Assembly (NCBI GenBank): GCA_030248135.1
Contig: JASANC010000783.1
Span: forward strand, 1 to 64,000
From: Theristus sp. LFF4_11
Lineage: Eukaryota; Nematoda; Chromadorea; Monhysterida; Xyalidae
Reading direction: 5' to 3'
Length of the DNA: 64,000 nt
The notes under the pieces were generated by a model that made no database searches, was not told the origin of the DNA, and worked only from the letters and a program-made list of their open reading frames with translations. Both the position numbers and the translations under genes were made by a program. Shown one piece after another: positions 47,173 through 59,300 of the stretch (position 1 is its first letter; each line of letters begins with the position of its first letter).

Positions 47173-50002
47173 TCAGCAATATCGCTCGTCTGAGCCATCG
47201 ATGCAGTCCGGTATGCCGTCGCACCAGTTGGTTTTCGACACACTTTGCAGTTGGTTTTCGCAGAGAATATATTTCGGACCCGTTTTCTCTGCAGAATCAG
47301 GAAATTAAGTTAGCTGGCTGCATCGTCGTGGGCTTCTTGATTTAGTTTCGGTAACCGTTGGATTTTTCAATGGAGATCAATAAAATTTCAATTTCAATAA
47401 AATTCGATAGAGATCCACAGTACGCCAGTTCAACAGGCAAAAAAGCTGAAATCGGTTTGAAAAAAACCGTATTTCCCAAAAGTGCAAATGAACAGCACTG
47501 TTCCACGAACTGCAGCTCTCCTCGTCCTCCCCATTCGGACAGTCGTTCTGCCCGTCGCACCGATGCTCCCACGGGACGCACGCCAATGCTGGCCCGTACT
47601 TCATGCTGCGCACGCACACGAATCGACCCGGTGGACAGCCTGTGCGCCAACAAACAAAAAACAACTGATACAAAAACGATGAAAACAACAGTTTTCTTTC
47701 CAACGACTTTTCCACCTCCACAGTCTCGCTCGTCCTCGTTCGAGCCGTCGCCGCACTCATCCGGCACCCCATTGCAACGCGCCTCCGCCGGGATGCAGCG
47801 GCCGGAGTTCTTGCACGGCAACTCGTTCGGCCCGCAGGTTGCTGTAGAAACTCATTTGGTTGCGGCGAAATCACAGGTTTTGATTTCAAATTTTTCTCAT
47901 CATTTGTTATTTTTCGTTCCTGCTGTCCAGATAACTTCTTCATCAGCGCATTCAAAACGCTGTCTAAACACAAAAGAGTCGACGGAACCACGTACGACAG
48001 TTCACTTCGTCCGCGCCGTCCGAGCAGTCGACGACGCCGTCGCATCTGGACGCAGTTGGGATGCATTTCTGCGGTGGCGCACAGCACGCGAATTGCGCGC
48101 CGCGACATTTCTCGCGAACGTCTGGAAGAGACGAAATTTTGCATTTTTTTTCGATTTTTGGTTCAATTTTGTATGCTGAATCAAACAAAAACACCGTTGG
48201 CCCGAGCGGGAATCGAGCCCGCGACCTTTAGATCTTCAGTCTAACGCTCTCCCAACTGAGCTATCAGGCCAGCTGCGATCATGGATAATGCTATTACATT
48301 GTAAATTTAAAGAAGGCAGTTTTTCGAGGATAGAAACCAATTTTCAAGATCGAGAATTATGGTATCTCTCTCAAAACATGCACTTTTAGAGTGCAGTTCA
48401 AGTCGGGATTATCACTGGAAACAGTGTTGAACTTCACGTTACTTGTTTATTTTTGTTCTTGCCCAGCAGTTGTATTTTCAAAGTATTTTTGTGAAACAAT
48501 TGAAATCCAAAAACAAGACACGTTTCTGGTAATTTCTGCTCCCCATATCTTCAAATCTCTCAACAACAAAAAAGCTGTTCACCGCAGTGCAGTATCGGAT
48601 CGTACTCAGCACAGTACTTGACGTCTCGTCGGTAGTTGCACGTGTTGAATTCGAGGTCAAACGCCTTGAATTACACAATTGAGCACAAAGTTCCAAAAGT
48701 TTGTTGGCACATGGCAGCTCACATTGTTAAGTGTTGCAATTTTACAAATTTTTGCAAAAAAGTTTAAAAAAATGTTGATCCAAGTCGCTCACCGAATCGT
48801 CACCGACGCAGGTGCGCTCGAACGTCAGCCCCACGGCGCATTCGTAGTATTTTTTGTGGCACTGCAGCGAGCCGATGAAACGGCCGTTCCGCTGTAGACC
48901 GCTGTATCGGTGCAAGCAACAGACTTGGCATCATTACAAAACAAGACCGTGACACAGACGAAATGCGAATTATTGGCAATTCACTAATGGGCTGATTTTG
49001 AATTGGGCTCACTGATCGGTGCCGCCAGCTCGATGGAGATTCAAATTTCAAAAGACAGACACCAATTGCAGTTTGACAGGTTGACGGAACATTGTTCATG
49101 ACTTTCACTAAACAAATTATTTTCTGTTCAACATTTTATCAACCAAAGAAATGTTTACCGAACGACCAAGTCCTTTTCGTCGAACTTTCGCCTATCGCAG
49201 TAATTCTCGTGTGTGTTCTCGTCATCGTCCTCCCCGGTCTCCTCCTCCGATGCAGCGTAGACAATCCTTCTCTGGGGCAACGAGTCCACTGGGGGCGCAG
49301 GCCGCGGCCTTATCACTGGCGAGGCAGGCCTCGGCCGGGGGTTAACGGGTGCAGCAGGTCTCGGCTGAGGCTGTGGTCGTGAGACACTCGGGCGGCTTGG
49401 AGGCGGGGGTCGCCTGTTTTCGGGGGTCGGCATGAACGGTGGCGCCTCTGACGTGCTTTCCTCGTAGGCCTTTTCCCATTTTTCGATGACTTCCTTTGGC
49501 CATAATGACGAGGGGTTAGCTCCGTCAGTTTGCGGGTTTGCCTGGACAGACTGGATGTGAGTGGAAGATTGGTGAAGAACAGTTTTGGTAAATACAATGT
49601 ATGATCTGAATCAGTTGGATTCATTCGGTTTTTATTTCAAGAGTAACAGGTGATCAACCTGACGAACCTGTTCATCGGCGCCTTCGTTGTCTGTCCAATA
49701 GACCGGTTGTGGGTCTACCCGAGGTGGTGCTTTTGATTTTGTTGTTCTGAGGCTACTGCCAGCGGCTGCGGTGTACCACGGACGGTTGCCGCGAGTGGGC
49801 GCTTGGTGCGCGTACCATGGAACGTGTGACCAACGGGACTCACCGCATTCTGCGGGAAAGATACAGACAAGTTTGTACCGTAGTATTTTTTTAGGTTTCC
49901 ATGGCAGTTATTGTTTTAACGGTTTGTATTTTTCCACTCACCTGTAATAACCACGAATAATGCACTAGCAATTACCAGGATCACTCTTGTTGATCTAGCC
50001 AT
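47173..50002 (-). CDS. secreted CBM14 chitin-binding and four-LDL-A protein
   Basis: Exons: 50002-49942, 49849-49668, 49550-49159, 48901-48793, 48664-48583, 48121-47996, 47841-47716, 47639-47511, 47288-47173; 1323 nt, 440 residues, all junctions in phase. The signal peptide is STRVILVIASALFVVIT. A Pro/Arg-rich linker (PRPRPASPVIRPRPAPP) and an acidic patch (EEETGEDDDEN) follow. A type-2 chitin-binding (peritrophin-A, CBM14) domain spans two exons: GRFIGSLQCHKKYYECAVG, TCVGDD, FDLEFNTCNYRRDVKYC. Four LDL-A modules follow, with the calcium-site signatures CDGVVDCSDGADEVNC, CNGVPDECGDGSNEDERDC, CDGQNDCPNGEDEESC, CDGIPDCIDGSDERYC. No deacetylase or protease domain, so it is probably a cuticle or extracellular-matrix component. 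The domain order resembles the N-terminal part of chitin deacetylases, an alternative if another exon were missed. Exon 2 and exon 7 donors are weak. Confidence 0.85.
48198..48270 (-). tRNA. tRNA-Phe (GAA), nested in an intron
   Basis: Acceptor stem GGCCTGA paired with TCGGGCC, discriminator A, D arm with 'tagctcagttggga', anticodon loop CTGAAGA giving GAA, T arm GCGGG-CTCGATT-CCCGC. A T5 run follows on the minus strand. It lies in the intron of the CBM14/LDL-A gene between exons 48583 and 48121, same strand. Confidence 0.95.
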
Positions 50003-51080
50003 TTACAATATTTCAATTTGACCAAATTCACTATGTGCGGTGACAGTTTAGAGACGCAGAAAATATCAATGAAATTCCAATGATAATTGTCGGCGCCATG
50101 TGTAAATTTTCTTTTAATAAAAACCAGATTTTCAGCGCAGCGCGTGTTTTGCTGCTTTCTAGCCTTGCTGACTGACTGACCACAACTAACGATTACACGC
50201 AGGTATTTTGTCCGAAAAAAGTGCATATCCTTTGAATTGAAATATTCCACTTGTTTTGTACGCATACTTTTGAGATTTCCGTTCTTTACACAGCCTGAAA
50301 GAACTGATTGATAAAAAGTTTTAGGTGCAAGAAAGAACGTTGTTCAAAATTTTCGAAAATCAAAGATTGTTACAGAAAAATAGCGTTACTTCCTATATCG
50401 CGTGCAGTTGCTTTATAAAATAAAAGTAAACAAAATTTAATAACACCACGCAAAAATGCAAAACTCAGTGACAGGACTAGCTGGGTGGTTGTGTGATGGA
50501 TTGAAATATCACTTGAATTCCTTTGATATTGATATAATTTTTTGTCAGTTGAAAAACTAATTTGACAAACTGCGGAAACTTAGTTTTTTGAATAAACAGG
50601 ACGTCATTCTTCCAGACTGTTTGAAAAACTTTTTTTCGAAACTGTAAAATTGCAAAGCGCGATTCGATTAAAAAATTGAATTGTTATATGAAATGTTGAA
50701 ATTCTGTGACTGTCACTACATAATACCACTACAAAAAAAAACAAAAAAGTACCTAATTATATATTCAAAAATCCAGGAAAGAAAAGTATTTGGCTGTTGA
50801 ATAAAGTTTTTTTTCTCAAAATATTATTTTCATTCCGAATCGGAGTCACATCGCTTCTTGATATTCTGTGTCAACCAGCAGGCTTTGCCAATGTGTCCAT
50901 CGTGTCTTGGCGTTGTATCAAGATCACCCTGAGAAAAAAATCAATAAAAAACCACTGGAGAATCATGTACCAAGTCAGTTGAAACCCATCCCGAGCAGTA
51001 TCCAATTTCGAAAGTACGGCGAAGCAACCAAGAAGTCGGAAAACTAAAGCGACATTCATCAAGTGATTTTTTAATCACGC
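50003..51080. other. intergenic, promoter side of the LDL-A gene
   Basis: Very AT-rich, with no credible coding frame on either strand. It should contain the promoter of the secreted CBM14/LDL-A gene. No defined motif identified. Confidence 0.4.
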
Positions 51081-51087
51081 GGAGCTA

Positions 51088-51295
51088 TTAAAATTTGCAA
51101 TCACGCACGCATATCACGCGCGCGCAACAGATAAAACGAATAAAGCGAACATTTGAATTGTATCGCCGCAAATCCCACACGATCGATGTTTGATCATCAT
51201 CTTCCTCTTGCGCTTTATCAGTGCCACTCTGTAATTCCGGTTGTCCCCTGTGACCGTGTTCACCATCAGTTGCAACAGCAGCGTTCGCTGACAAG
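51088..51295 (-). CDS. candidate terminal exon, unknown protein
   Basis: A good acceptor ('gaattttgcag') precedes 51295. Two frames stay open to stops near 51090-51115. One is acidic (DKAQEEDDDQTSIVWDLRR), the other basic with a Cys-rich end (KHRSCGICGD). Which frame is used depends on the unknown upstream exon. No family recognised. Confidence 0.25.
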
Positions 51296-51569
51296 CTGCA
51301 AAATTCTCAGAGAATCCGTTGTTGTCCAAACATGGGAGTGTGCGAGCTGTCTCGGCAAATATAAGGGACTGATGGAAACATGCAGCAATAATCGAAATCC
51401 GTTGCTCCATGCTTCCTTTCTGGTTGCCGGTCTGGTTTGCCACCGTCTCGTCGGGTCACATTGTTCATCTAAAACCAATTCAGACACAAAAAGAACACAC
51501 ACCGACTGCAGACTGAGCAAAACACCGCCGCATTGCCAACTGCGCGAACTTTTTGCAGACCAGATTTCG

Positions 51570-51895
51570 GCGGTACTGTGGCCGATGACTGCCCGATGAC
51601 ACGATGACGGGCGTGAACTGTTTGGAGCTCTTGGAAACAACCCTCGCGCTCGAGCAGCTCCAGTTCGTCTTATTATAATAAATTATACGGTGATCAAAAA
51701 ACCACACGATAATAATCGGTTCTAGCTCACCAACGGGGGTTGATGGTTTGGGTTCTTCGAAGCGTATACCAGATGTTTCAAGTGCCCCCAGAACCAAAAG
51801 TCCAGAGGGATGAGGTTCGGACTTCTGGCGGGCCACTCAATTGCACCCCGTCTGCCAATCCAGCGGCTGTCGAACCTCCGCAACCCGGCATCATG
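51570..51895 (-). pseudogene. Tc1/mariner-type transposase relic
   Basis: On the minus strand the frame RWIGRRGAIEWPARSPNL followed by PLDFWFWGHLKHLVYA matches the well-known C-terminal block of mariner-like DDE transposases (RWIGRRG.IEWP.RSPDL.PLDFFLWG). Downstream, a frameshifted tail (SATVPPKSGLQKVR) recalls the next conserved helix. Stops and frame changes show it is dead. A possible terminal repeat 'gggtgatcaaaaaa' faces 51686 and 52090. Confidence 0.75.
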
Positions 51896-52162
51896 AATTG
51901 AAAATTGTTGTTTTTCTGATTGTTAATGAAAATTTGGGTTTAAGCAAGCTACAAAACACAGATTTCCATGAAATTTTAACACAAAAAAATGAGAAGTTAT
52001 GTGTGATACTTTGGTAAAATTTTCGCTCAAACTATCCACCCGTTGGCAAACTAGAGCCGATCCTTATCGTGTAGTTTTTTTGATCACCCTGTACTTTTTA
52101 TAATCTCATCGATCTCACGTCTCACGTGTTTTCAAAATTGTAGCCGAGAATGTGAATCAAAC

Positions 52163-52302
52163 CTGCGAAGTAAATTTCTGCTCCACCAGTCGTTCGGATG
52201 TCGTTCGTCGTTTCTTCTTGGTTTGCAGGTTCGAGCAATGAATCGGGCTTTGAAGATTTACCGATCAACAAAGAACCATTATTATCTGCTGCTGGCAGCA
52301 AG
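52163..52302 (-). CDS. candidate internal exon, unknown protein
   Basis: Flanked by a good acceptor ('atcttttcag') and a 'gcag|gtttga' donor. The open frame gives LLPAADNNGSLLIGKSSKPD and onward, ending IYFAG. It does not join in phase with the candidate first exon at 52854-52747, so the gene model is unresolved. Confidence 0.3.
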
Positions 52303-52746
52303 CTGAAAAGATATTAGTGTTGTTGCCCCACACGAACAAAAATAGTTACAAAACAACAAAGCAAGTACAACAACCAAACAAACTTTGTGTTATTTGAAAC
52401 TGCTGAAACTTCCCGTTCTAGCCATTGTTCGCTGCCAATCGGGTCTTTTGCCATCGAAATGTTCTAAAAAAACGCAAAACATGGAAAATAATTACCGGAT
52501 GCAGCAAAAAGCTACGGTTTCGGTTTTTGTGCTTGTGTGCTTTTTTGAGCATTTGAGTGCTCAAGATTTTAGGCATTAGGCTTAGGCGCGATGATGATTG
52601 GGCTTCGGCTTGAATGATGACTGCAGTGTTCATTGAAATGATAATGATGTTGATGTTGGCAGAATGATGATGACAAAGCTGATTTATTATATACAATACA
52701 ATACCATAATAAAAAAATCTTTTTTAAAAAATCAAAACTGACTAAC

Positions 52747-52854
52747 CACTGGTTTGAAATGTTGAAAGGGATCAGATTTACTCGATTTCGTGTTGACTAA
52801 TTTCATCGTGTCTCGCGTTTTCACAGAGCTGATTTTCTGTAGTTTTGATGCCAT
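52747..52854 (-). CDS. candidate first coding exon, unknown protein
   Basis: An ATG at 52854 opens 36 codons (ASKLQKISSVKTRDTMKLVN, ending DPFQHFKPV) up to a 'gttagt' donor. A possible next exon after an acceptor at about 52624 would add SSFKPKPNHHRA and a stop, giving a 48-residue protein. Hydrophilic and basic, no family recognised. Confidence 0.3.
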
Positions 52855-53360
52855 TGCTTGCAAAAGTTTTAATGGTCAGTGAACAACCAGCAGAATAAAT
52901 TGTTGATAATTGTAAATCTCACTTGGGAGGTGATCAACCCGTTCATATGAAACATAATAAATCCCGGTTCGGTCGTTTGGCAAAAATTTTAATGCTGCTT
53001 CTGTGCTGCCCACATCGTTGGAGAATATTATTGTAAAATGTAGAATGTAGAACTCTACAGCTCAGACAGAAATTAAAACAACACCATTGAAATCACAGAA
53101 TCCAGATACAACACACTCCAGAACATACAGTACAACAGAATCCAGATACAACAGCTTTTAATACGCACTCAAACAGCAATCAGGGAAGAGGGAAAACAGT
53201 AGCTAAGAAACAGGAAACAGGTAGCTGAGCATTTAACGCAAGTTTTTATATTCTGTTTAAGCACCGCCACAATGAGTGACTTTTCACAGTTCACTCACAA
53301 TTCAATTTTGAAGTCTTTTACGCAGTTGTTCTGAATGAAATCAATGTTTCAACAGTCGAT

Positions 53361-56300
53361 TCACAATTCCAATCGATCCGTTCTCTTTGTTGACGTGCCC
53401 ACTGGCGCAGGCTGATTCGTCAGCTGATTGTCCAACTGATTATCATCGGCCAACTGCTGGAAATGCTGCGAGTTCTTGAACTCCAGATACAGCGACATCA
53501 AGTGGTACAGCGCGTGAATTCGATTCGATTTGTGCACTGGTATGTCGACGAGCGCACAGACGGTGTCCACGTACTCAGCCAGCGACAGGTCCATGTCGGC
53601 CGACGGCAGCTGCGCTGATTTCAGGAGCTCCTCGAAGTCCGGTGGCCATTCCTGAGGTTGATTTGTGTCCTTTTTTATTCTGGCTAGTTAAAATTTCTTT
53701 CTGTGCCGTTTCGAACGCTAAAGCTCATCTGTGATTTGGACTTAGATTTTATCCAGCTCAGCAAAACGGGCCGCTGTTGCTGAACATGTATTAGCTGTAC
53801 TTAAAGAACTCGACCGGTTTGGTTTCTCGGCTCGGCCGATTATTGTGTTGAACGCTTAGCATTACATTCTTCGACAATCCCAACACAGCAACCTGCATCA
53901 GCGTGTCAATGTCGGGCATTGGCTTCGTGAAGTGCACGGTGGTCGCCGGCTTCTGCCGATGCAGCTCGCCGATGTTCGCGATCCACTGCTCGATCTCCTT
54001 GACGTTCTTGTCCGCTCTGTCCAGCCGCTTCACGATCTCCTGCTTCGGTGCGTCGGTTTTCGTCACCGCCCTGAGATGCATGTCGAGCACGGTCGGGTCG
54101 GACTGTTTCGCGCACGGCTCATCCAGCACCGTGAGACCTGCGTTGATGTGCGAATGAGACGCAGCGACCGGCGCAAAAGTTGCGAATTGTTGAGTGCGCA
54201 GTTTTTAAGCTCCATTCGTCGTATATCAACAAATGCGGTTCATTTACGAAAAAAACTGAAAAAACTGTTGCAAGTTTGCAGCTTAGTTAGAGTGCATGTT
54301 TCTCCTGCAACCTTTGCGTTCGTTGTTTCATGGCATGAAAGAAATTGGCGATTGCAACATGACAAAACGAAACTTCGCGCACCAAGATTGTCTTCCACTT
54401 CATCGGGCCGTGGAATCTTTATGAACGCATCGATGTCGCCAACGGCCGGGATGAAATCCAACAGGAATGGCCGCAACTGCGGCTCGATCTCGATCGACTG
54501 CGCTGCGTACGAACGAATGTAGCCGAACAGCTCTTTGATCTGCGCATTGTGAGTTCATTTGGGCTTGCGATTGTCGATGTCTTGTGTCTTTTAGGCAAAT
54601 CGCCATTGAGCAAAATGTTGTTGTGGAGCTTGTGGTCGATGTTCGAACTTCGTGTTGAAGTTTCGTCAGTGGTGTTCCAGAGTTTCAACTATAATAGGCA
54701 AAAGCGCTGATGTTTTTGTTCCTGTTTGCCACATCATCATTTTTGTCCATTCACAATAAACGTTGCGGTTTACCATAATGTTAACGTAACTTTCTAAGTT
54801 CTCACCTCACTGCTGACCGGCAGCGTCCTGAACTCATCCGGGTCATAGCCCCCAACGAGATGCGCGCCCTGTGTGTCGCCATCTTGCTCGTCGTCGTCGT
54901 CGTCGTCGTCATCCTCATCCTCTGAGTCATCGTTCTCATCTTGCGATTCCTCTTCAGGGTTCTCCTTTTGTTCGCTTTCGACTTTCTGAATAAGAGTGTG
55001 TTTATTTGTCTGTCGTCAACTTTTATCATGATTCAACATAAAAGCTTGTAGCCCATGACTAAATCACATTTTGTCTGCCGCGACATAACGAACATAGTAA
55101 AGAATAGTTTACTGCAAGCACGTTGTGTATTTTACCAGCAAAATATCGCAAAAATGAACTTCAATGTTTGATTGATTGATTGATGGATTAATTGATTGAT
55201 TGGTGCATTGATTGGCTTTTGTCATGCAAACGAATTGCGCAGCATGTGAATATGGGCCTCCGGCTGCGCAGCAAGAAGTTTTTTTTAAGCCAAGAGAAAA
55301 ACAATTGAACGGTTTCTTACCGCCACTGCTTGCGAAACATCGTGTTCCCCAAACGCTGATGGCACATCATCTTCCTTTTCGTCCGATTCCAACTCTGACT
55401 TATGGATGGTATACTAGTTTTATAATCAAAAAGTATAATTTTTGATTATAAAATAGTAAATGTTGTCTGGACTCAAAAGTGCTGTCTTTCTAATAATCCA
55501 AAAGTAGCTTCACCTTTTGATTATTTTGCAACGTTGGGGTTTTCTGATTTTAAAGAACATTTGAATTCGTTCAATTTTTGAATAAAGTTAAAACAAAAAC
55601 CTGACGACTTTAAAAAAGTTTTTTTGAACAACATCTCAAATAAGAAATTTTTTTAGAAACTAGGAAGCAAACAAAAAGTAGTGGGTCACCACTTGATTGC
55701 TTAAAACTTGCTAACTTTACTCTGTTTTGTTAAAAATTTTAAAGTTGGATACTCTCGAAAGTCGACCTCTGTGAACTTTCGAAAGCAAAAAACTGAGAAA
55801 CTTGAGATTTTCCAGATTGCATGAAACGCACCTCTAGCCGAAGTCGATGCCCACTTTTTCGTGTTAACAAGAGTTTAATAACGACGCAAAAGGTGACCCA
55901 CTACTTCTGGCCCACCCTGTGTGTGGTCATTTGCCACATCAGCTGTTGCTAATTCTGATTCTGGTTGCGCCATTTGGTTGTTTTCCTGTTTTGGTTGATT
56001 CTTGTTGTTGTTTTGGCTTTTCGAGGCTCGCTTGAAAAAACGCAACGGCAGCAAACCGCCAGCGCTTTTTTTCGACTGATCGTTGTTGTGGTCGGCGGAT
56101 GTTGCTGAAATAAAAGTTCAAAGTGAATAAAATGTCAAGTGGAAAAAAGTCCTTTGAAACAACTTAAAAAAAGAAAGCATCGTTGCTTCGGCTTGTGGCC
56201 GAAAAACTCCTCTGCCAAAATGATTCAGCACAGGTTGAATACCAACTGCTCTTCGTAAAAGCCTGCAGCGGTGAAATCAATCGATAGAATTTTTTCCAAA

Positions 56301-59300
56301 CGTACACATATTAGCAGCCGCAGAAGGCTTGTGTTCAGTTTTGCTCGTTGTCCGTAGCAACGGACTCAGCAAAGCTGGCGGACTGTGTTGTTTTATGCTG
56401 TAAACGCTTGAGCCCGCTGCACTATTGTTGTCGTCGTGTGTTGTTGTTGTTCTCGCGGTTGTTACACTTGAGCTACGCGCGCGAACCGGCAACCGAGACG
56501 TGGAGGTCACGCTACTGAATGTGTGCAAAAATGTTGCAAGTAATGCTGTGCATTTTTACATGGAACTTGACAATTGGGATGGTCACACCGCTGCAGCTAC
56601 CGGTATTCAGCATGTAACCTTCAAATTTTTGAATATTGTGGATTTATTCAAACGTGTCCCGACTAAAATGACGTCATTTGCTTTAAAAACGCCCGTTTGT
56701 CAAAGTAAAGGCACTAAAATGCCAGTTTGGTGTGACTGATTCGATATTCATCATTTGTTTGCGGGAAGAAATCGGCTAACCGGAAAGTCTGGTTTGCAGT
56801 GAACGGCAAGCGCATGTTTGGCTGGCAGCACATGACGTCATTTCAGTGGGACAGGTTTAAAAAAATAGGTCATACACATTTTGAATTTTTGAATGAATTT
56901 GAATAGTTTTTGACGCTTTATTGTAATTTGTACACATACTCTTTTAGAAGGCATCATTGAATTATGTAATGCAAGCATGCATTATTGGGGCATCATCATT
57001 GATTGGTCCGTCGTTGCATTTTAACTTCAGCCATACCGTATTACCCCAAATAAACCCCCATGGGGGATTAATACGTCAGCGACTTTTAGGGGTGGGGGTT
57101 TGTTGGTGGGGGGGATTATTGATGGGGGGAAGGGGGGGGGGTTTATTTACAAACAAATTCTAGGGGTGGGGGTTTATTGAAAAATGGCAAAAATACCTTG
57201 CATGGCAGGCAAGAAAGTCGCAGAAACTTCTTCTCTACATAGAAATTTCCTTTTATAACAGCCTTTTGTGATGAAATTGCCATTAACTCATCTATTTGGG
57301 GCCTTTGGTAGCGCAATTTCATCATTTTCACTGCAACCAGCCACTGAATTCGCTGGGTATGTGTTTCAAACAGGTTTCCAATAATCCCCCATGGGAGATT
57401 ATTTGTGGGGGGGGGGATTATTCGGAAACTTGTCGTGGGGGTGGGGGTTTATTGGTGGGGGGATTAATGGTGGGTGGGGGGTTTAATGGGGGTAATACGG
57501 TATGAGACATGAAAACAGGAGGTATGGAATTGGAAAAGTTAAAAAAACTTTCAAAAAGTTAAAGTTGCATTCATGAAGCAGTATTTAGTGACCGCGCAGC
57601 TATGTTTCAACACAGCTATGCGTCACTAAATACTGCTTCATGAATGCGCCTCAAGGTTTACTTACACACAAAAGTCGAACTAAGCTAATTAGTTGCTTGT
57701 GAACTGAGCACACTGATTGGTCCAAACAACTCAAAGCAGCCAACGAGATGGGAGATTCAAATGGTCCATGCACAAACTACATATTGTTTAACAGCTTGAT
57801 TGTACGAATTTGTTCAAAAAAAGGAACTACTAAATTGATGATACACATACCTGCGTACAATTCATACCTACTACTAACCTCAGGCATTCTGGGGTCATTT
57901 TAAGACCAAAATTTTTACCTTCGAAAAAAGGAACCAAGACTGGCACCAAGAAGGACACCACGAAGTGCACCAGAAGGCTAATTCACTGACCGGTTGAACA
58001 CAAAAAGCACCACTGTAAAATGTTTCAGCATTGAAAAGGGCACTAAGCTGAGCCAGTGAAGCTGTGGACACCAACTTGAACGCCATCATGACCACTTTCG
58101 TGAGTGAAACTCACCCAACTGCGACTGCAGCGCCTCTCCGATCGACCGCGGGCAGCGGCACGTTCGCGTGTCCGATTTTGCGTCGGTTTTCTCCGCCGAA
58201 CACATCAACTGCAGCCGTTTGTTTGCTGGCGTTGTCTTTGTTGTTGTGCGCAAAACGTTCACCATTATTATTATTATTATGGGTTCGCGTTTGACTTAAC
58301 TCGGTGCTTACTGAAGACATGCGCGTGATGTTTAGCTCACACAGATTTAGTCCATGTGCACAAATTTACGTACATTAATTTCCTGTCTGGTTTGAGCTTG
58401 AAGAATATATTGTTCACTGACATTAAACACTGCCGGCTGTCGCACCTTTTTACATCACTTGAATCTGCATATCCTAGCGACCGACTGGTAATGAAAGTTT
58501 TTCTAATCGCACACGTTTCACATCTTTCCATGTTTTAATTAAGGAGCGGGGAGGCGCCCCTAATGTGCAACGAAGTCAGAAGTGTGTGTGTACCCGCATG
58601 ACTGAAAACATGAGAGCAGTTTAGCTGATGGTGTTATACCGTATTACCTCCAATAAACCCCCATGGGGGAATTAATACGTCAGCGACTTTTAGGGGTGGG
58701 GGTTTATTGGTGGGGGGGATTATTGGTGGGGGGATATTTACAAACAAATTCTAGGGGTGGGGGTTTGTTGAAAAATGGCAAAATTACCTTGCATGGCAGG
58801 CAAGAAAGTCGCAGAAACTTCTACTTTTAACAGAGATTTCCTTTTGTAACAGCCTTTTGTAATGAAATTACTATTAACTCATCCCTTTGAGGCCTTTGGT
58901 AGCACAATTTCACCAATGTCACTGCATTCAGCCACTGAATTCGCTGCGTATGTGTTTCAAACAGGTTTTCAATTAACACCCATGGGGGATTATTTGTGGG
59001 GGTGGGGGGATTATTCGGAAACTTGTCGTGGGGCTGGGGGTTTATTGGTTGGGGGGGGGGATTAATGGTGGGGGGGGTTTAATGGGGGTAATACGGTATG
59101 TGCGGCTTACTTTTAATGCTTGGAATTTTGTGTCAGAATATTCGATCAAAACACTCAAGACACGGTTTCTGCGGCGTAATTTTTGGTCGGTGTAGATTGG
59201 CTGCATCATTAGCCAATTGACCTTCACAGCCGAACCAAAGCATAGGTAATGTGCAACTGGGGCATGTACTCTCATTGGATTTGGAATACCGTAAAGTCTT

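Noticed and set aside
47358..48179. 273-codon + strand open frame
   Set aside because: It is the complement of three LDL-A exons and their introns; the minus strand has cysteine-rich modules joined in phase.
51653..51836. Open frame beginning MARQKSEPHPSG as a small gene
   Set aside because: Wrong frame of a mariner-type transposase relic; the neighbouring frame matches the conserved WIGRRG...PLDF block.
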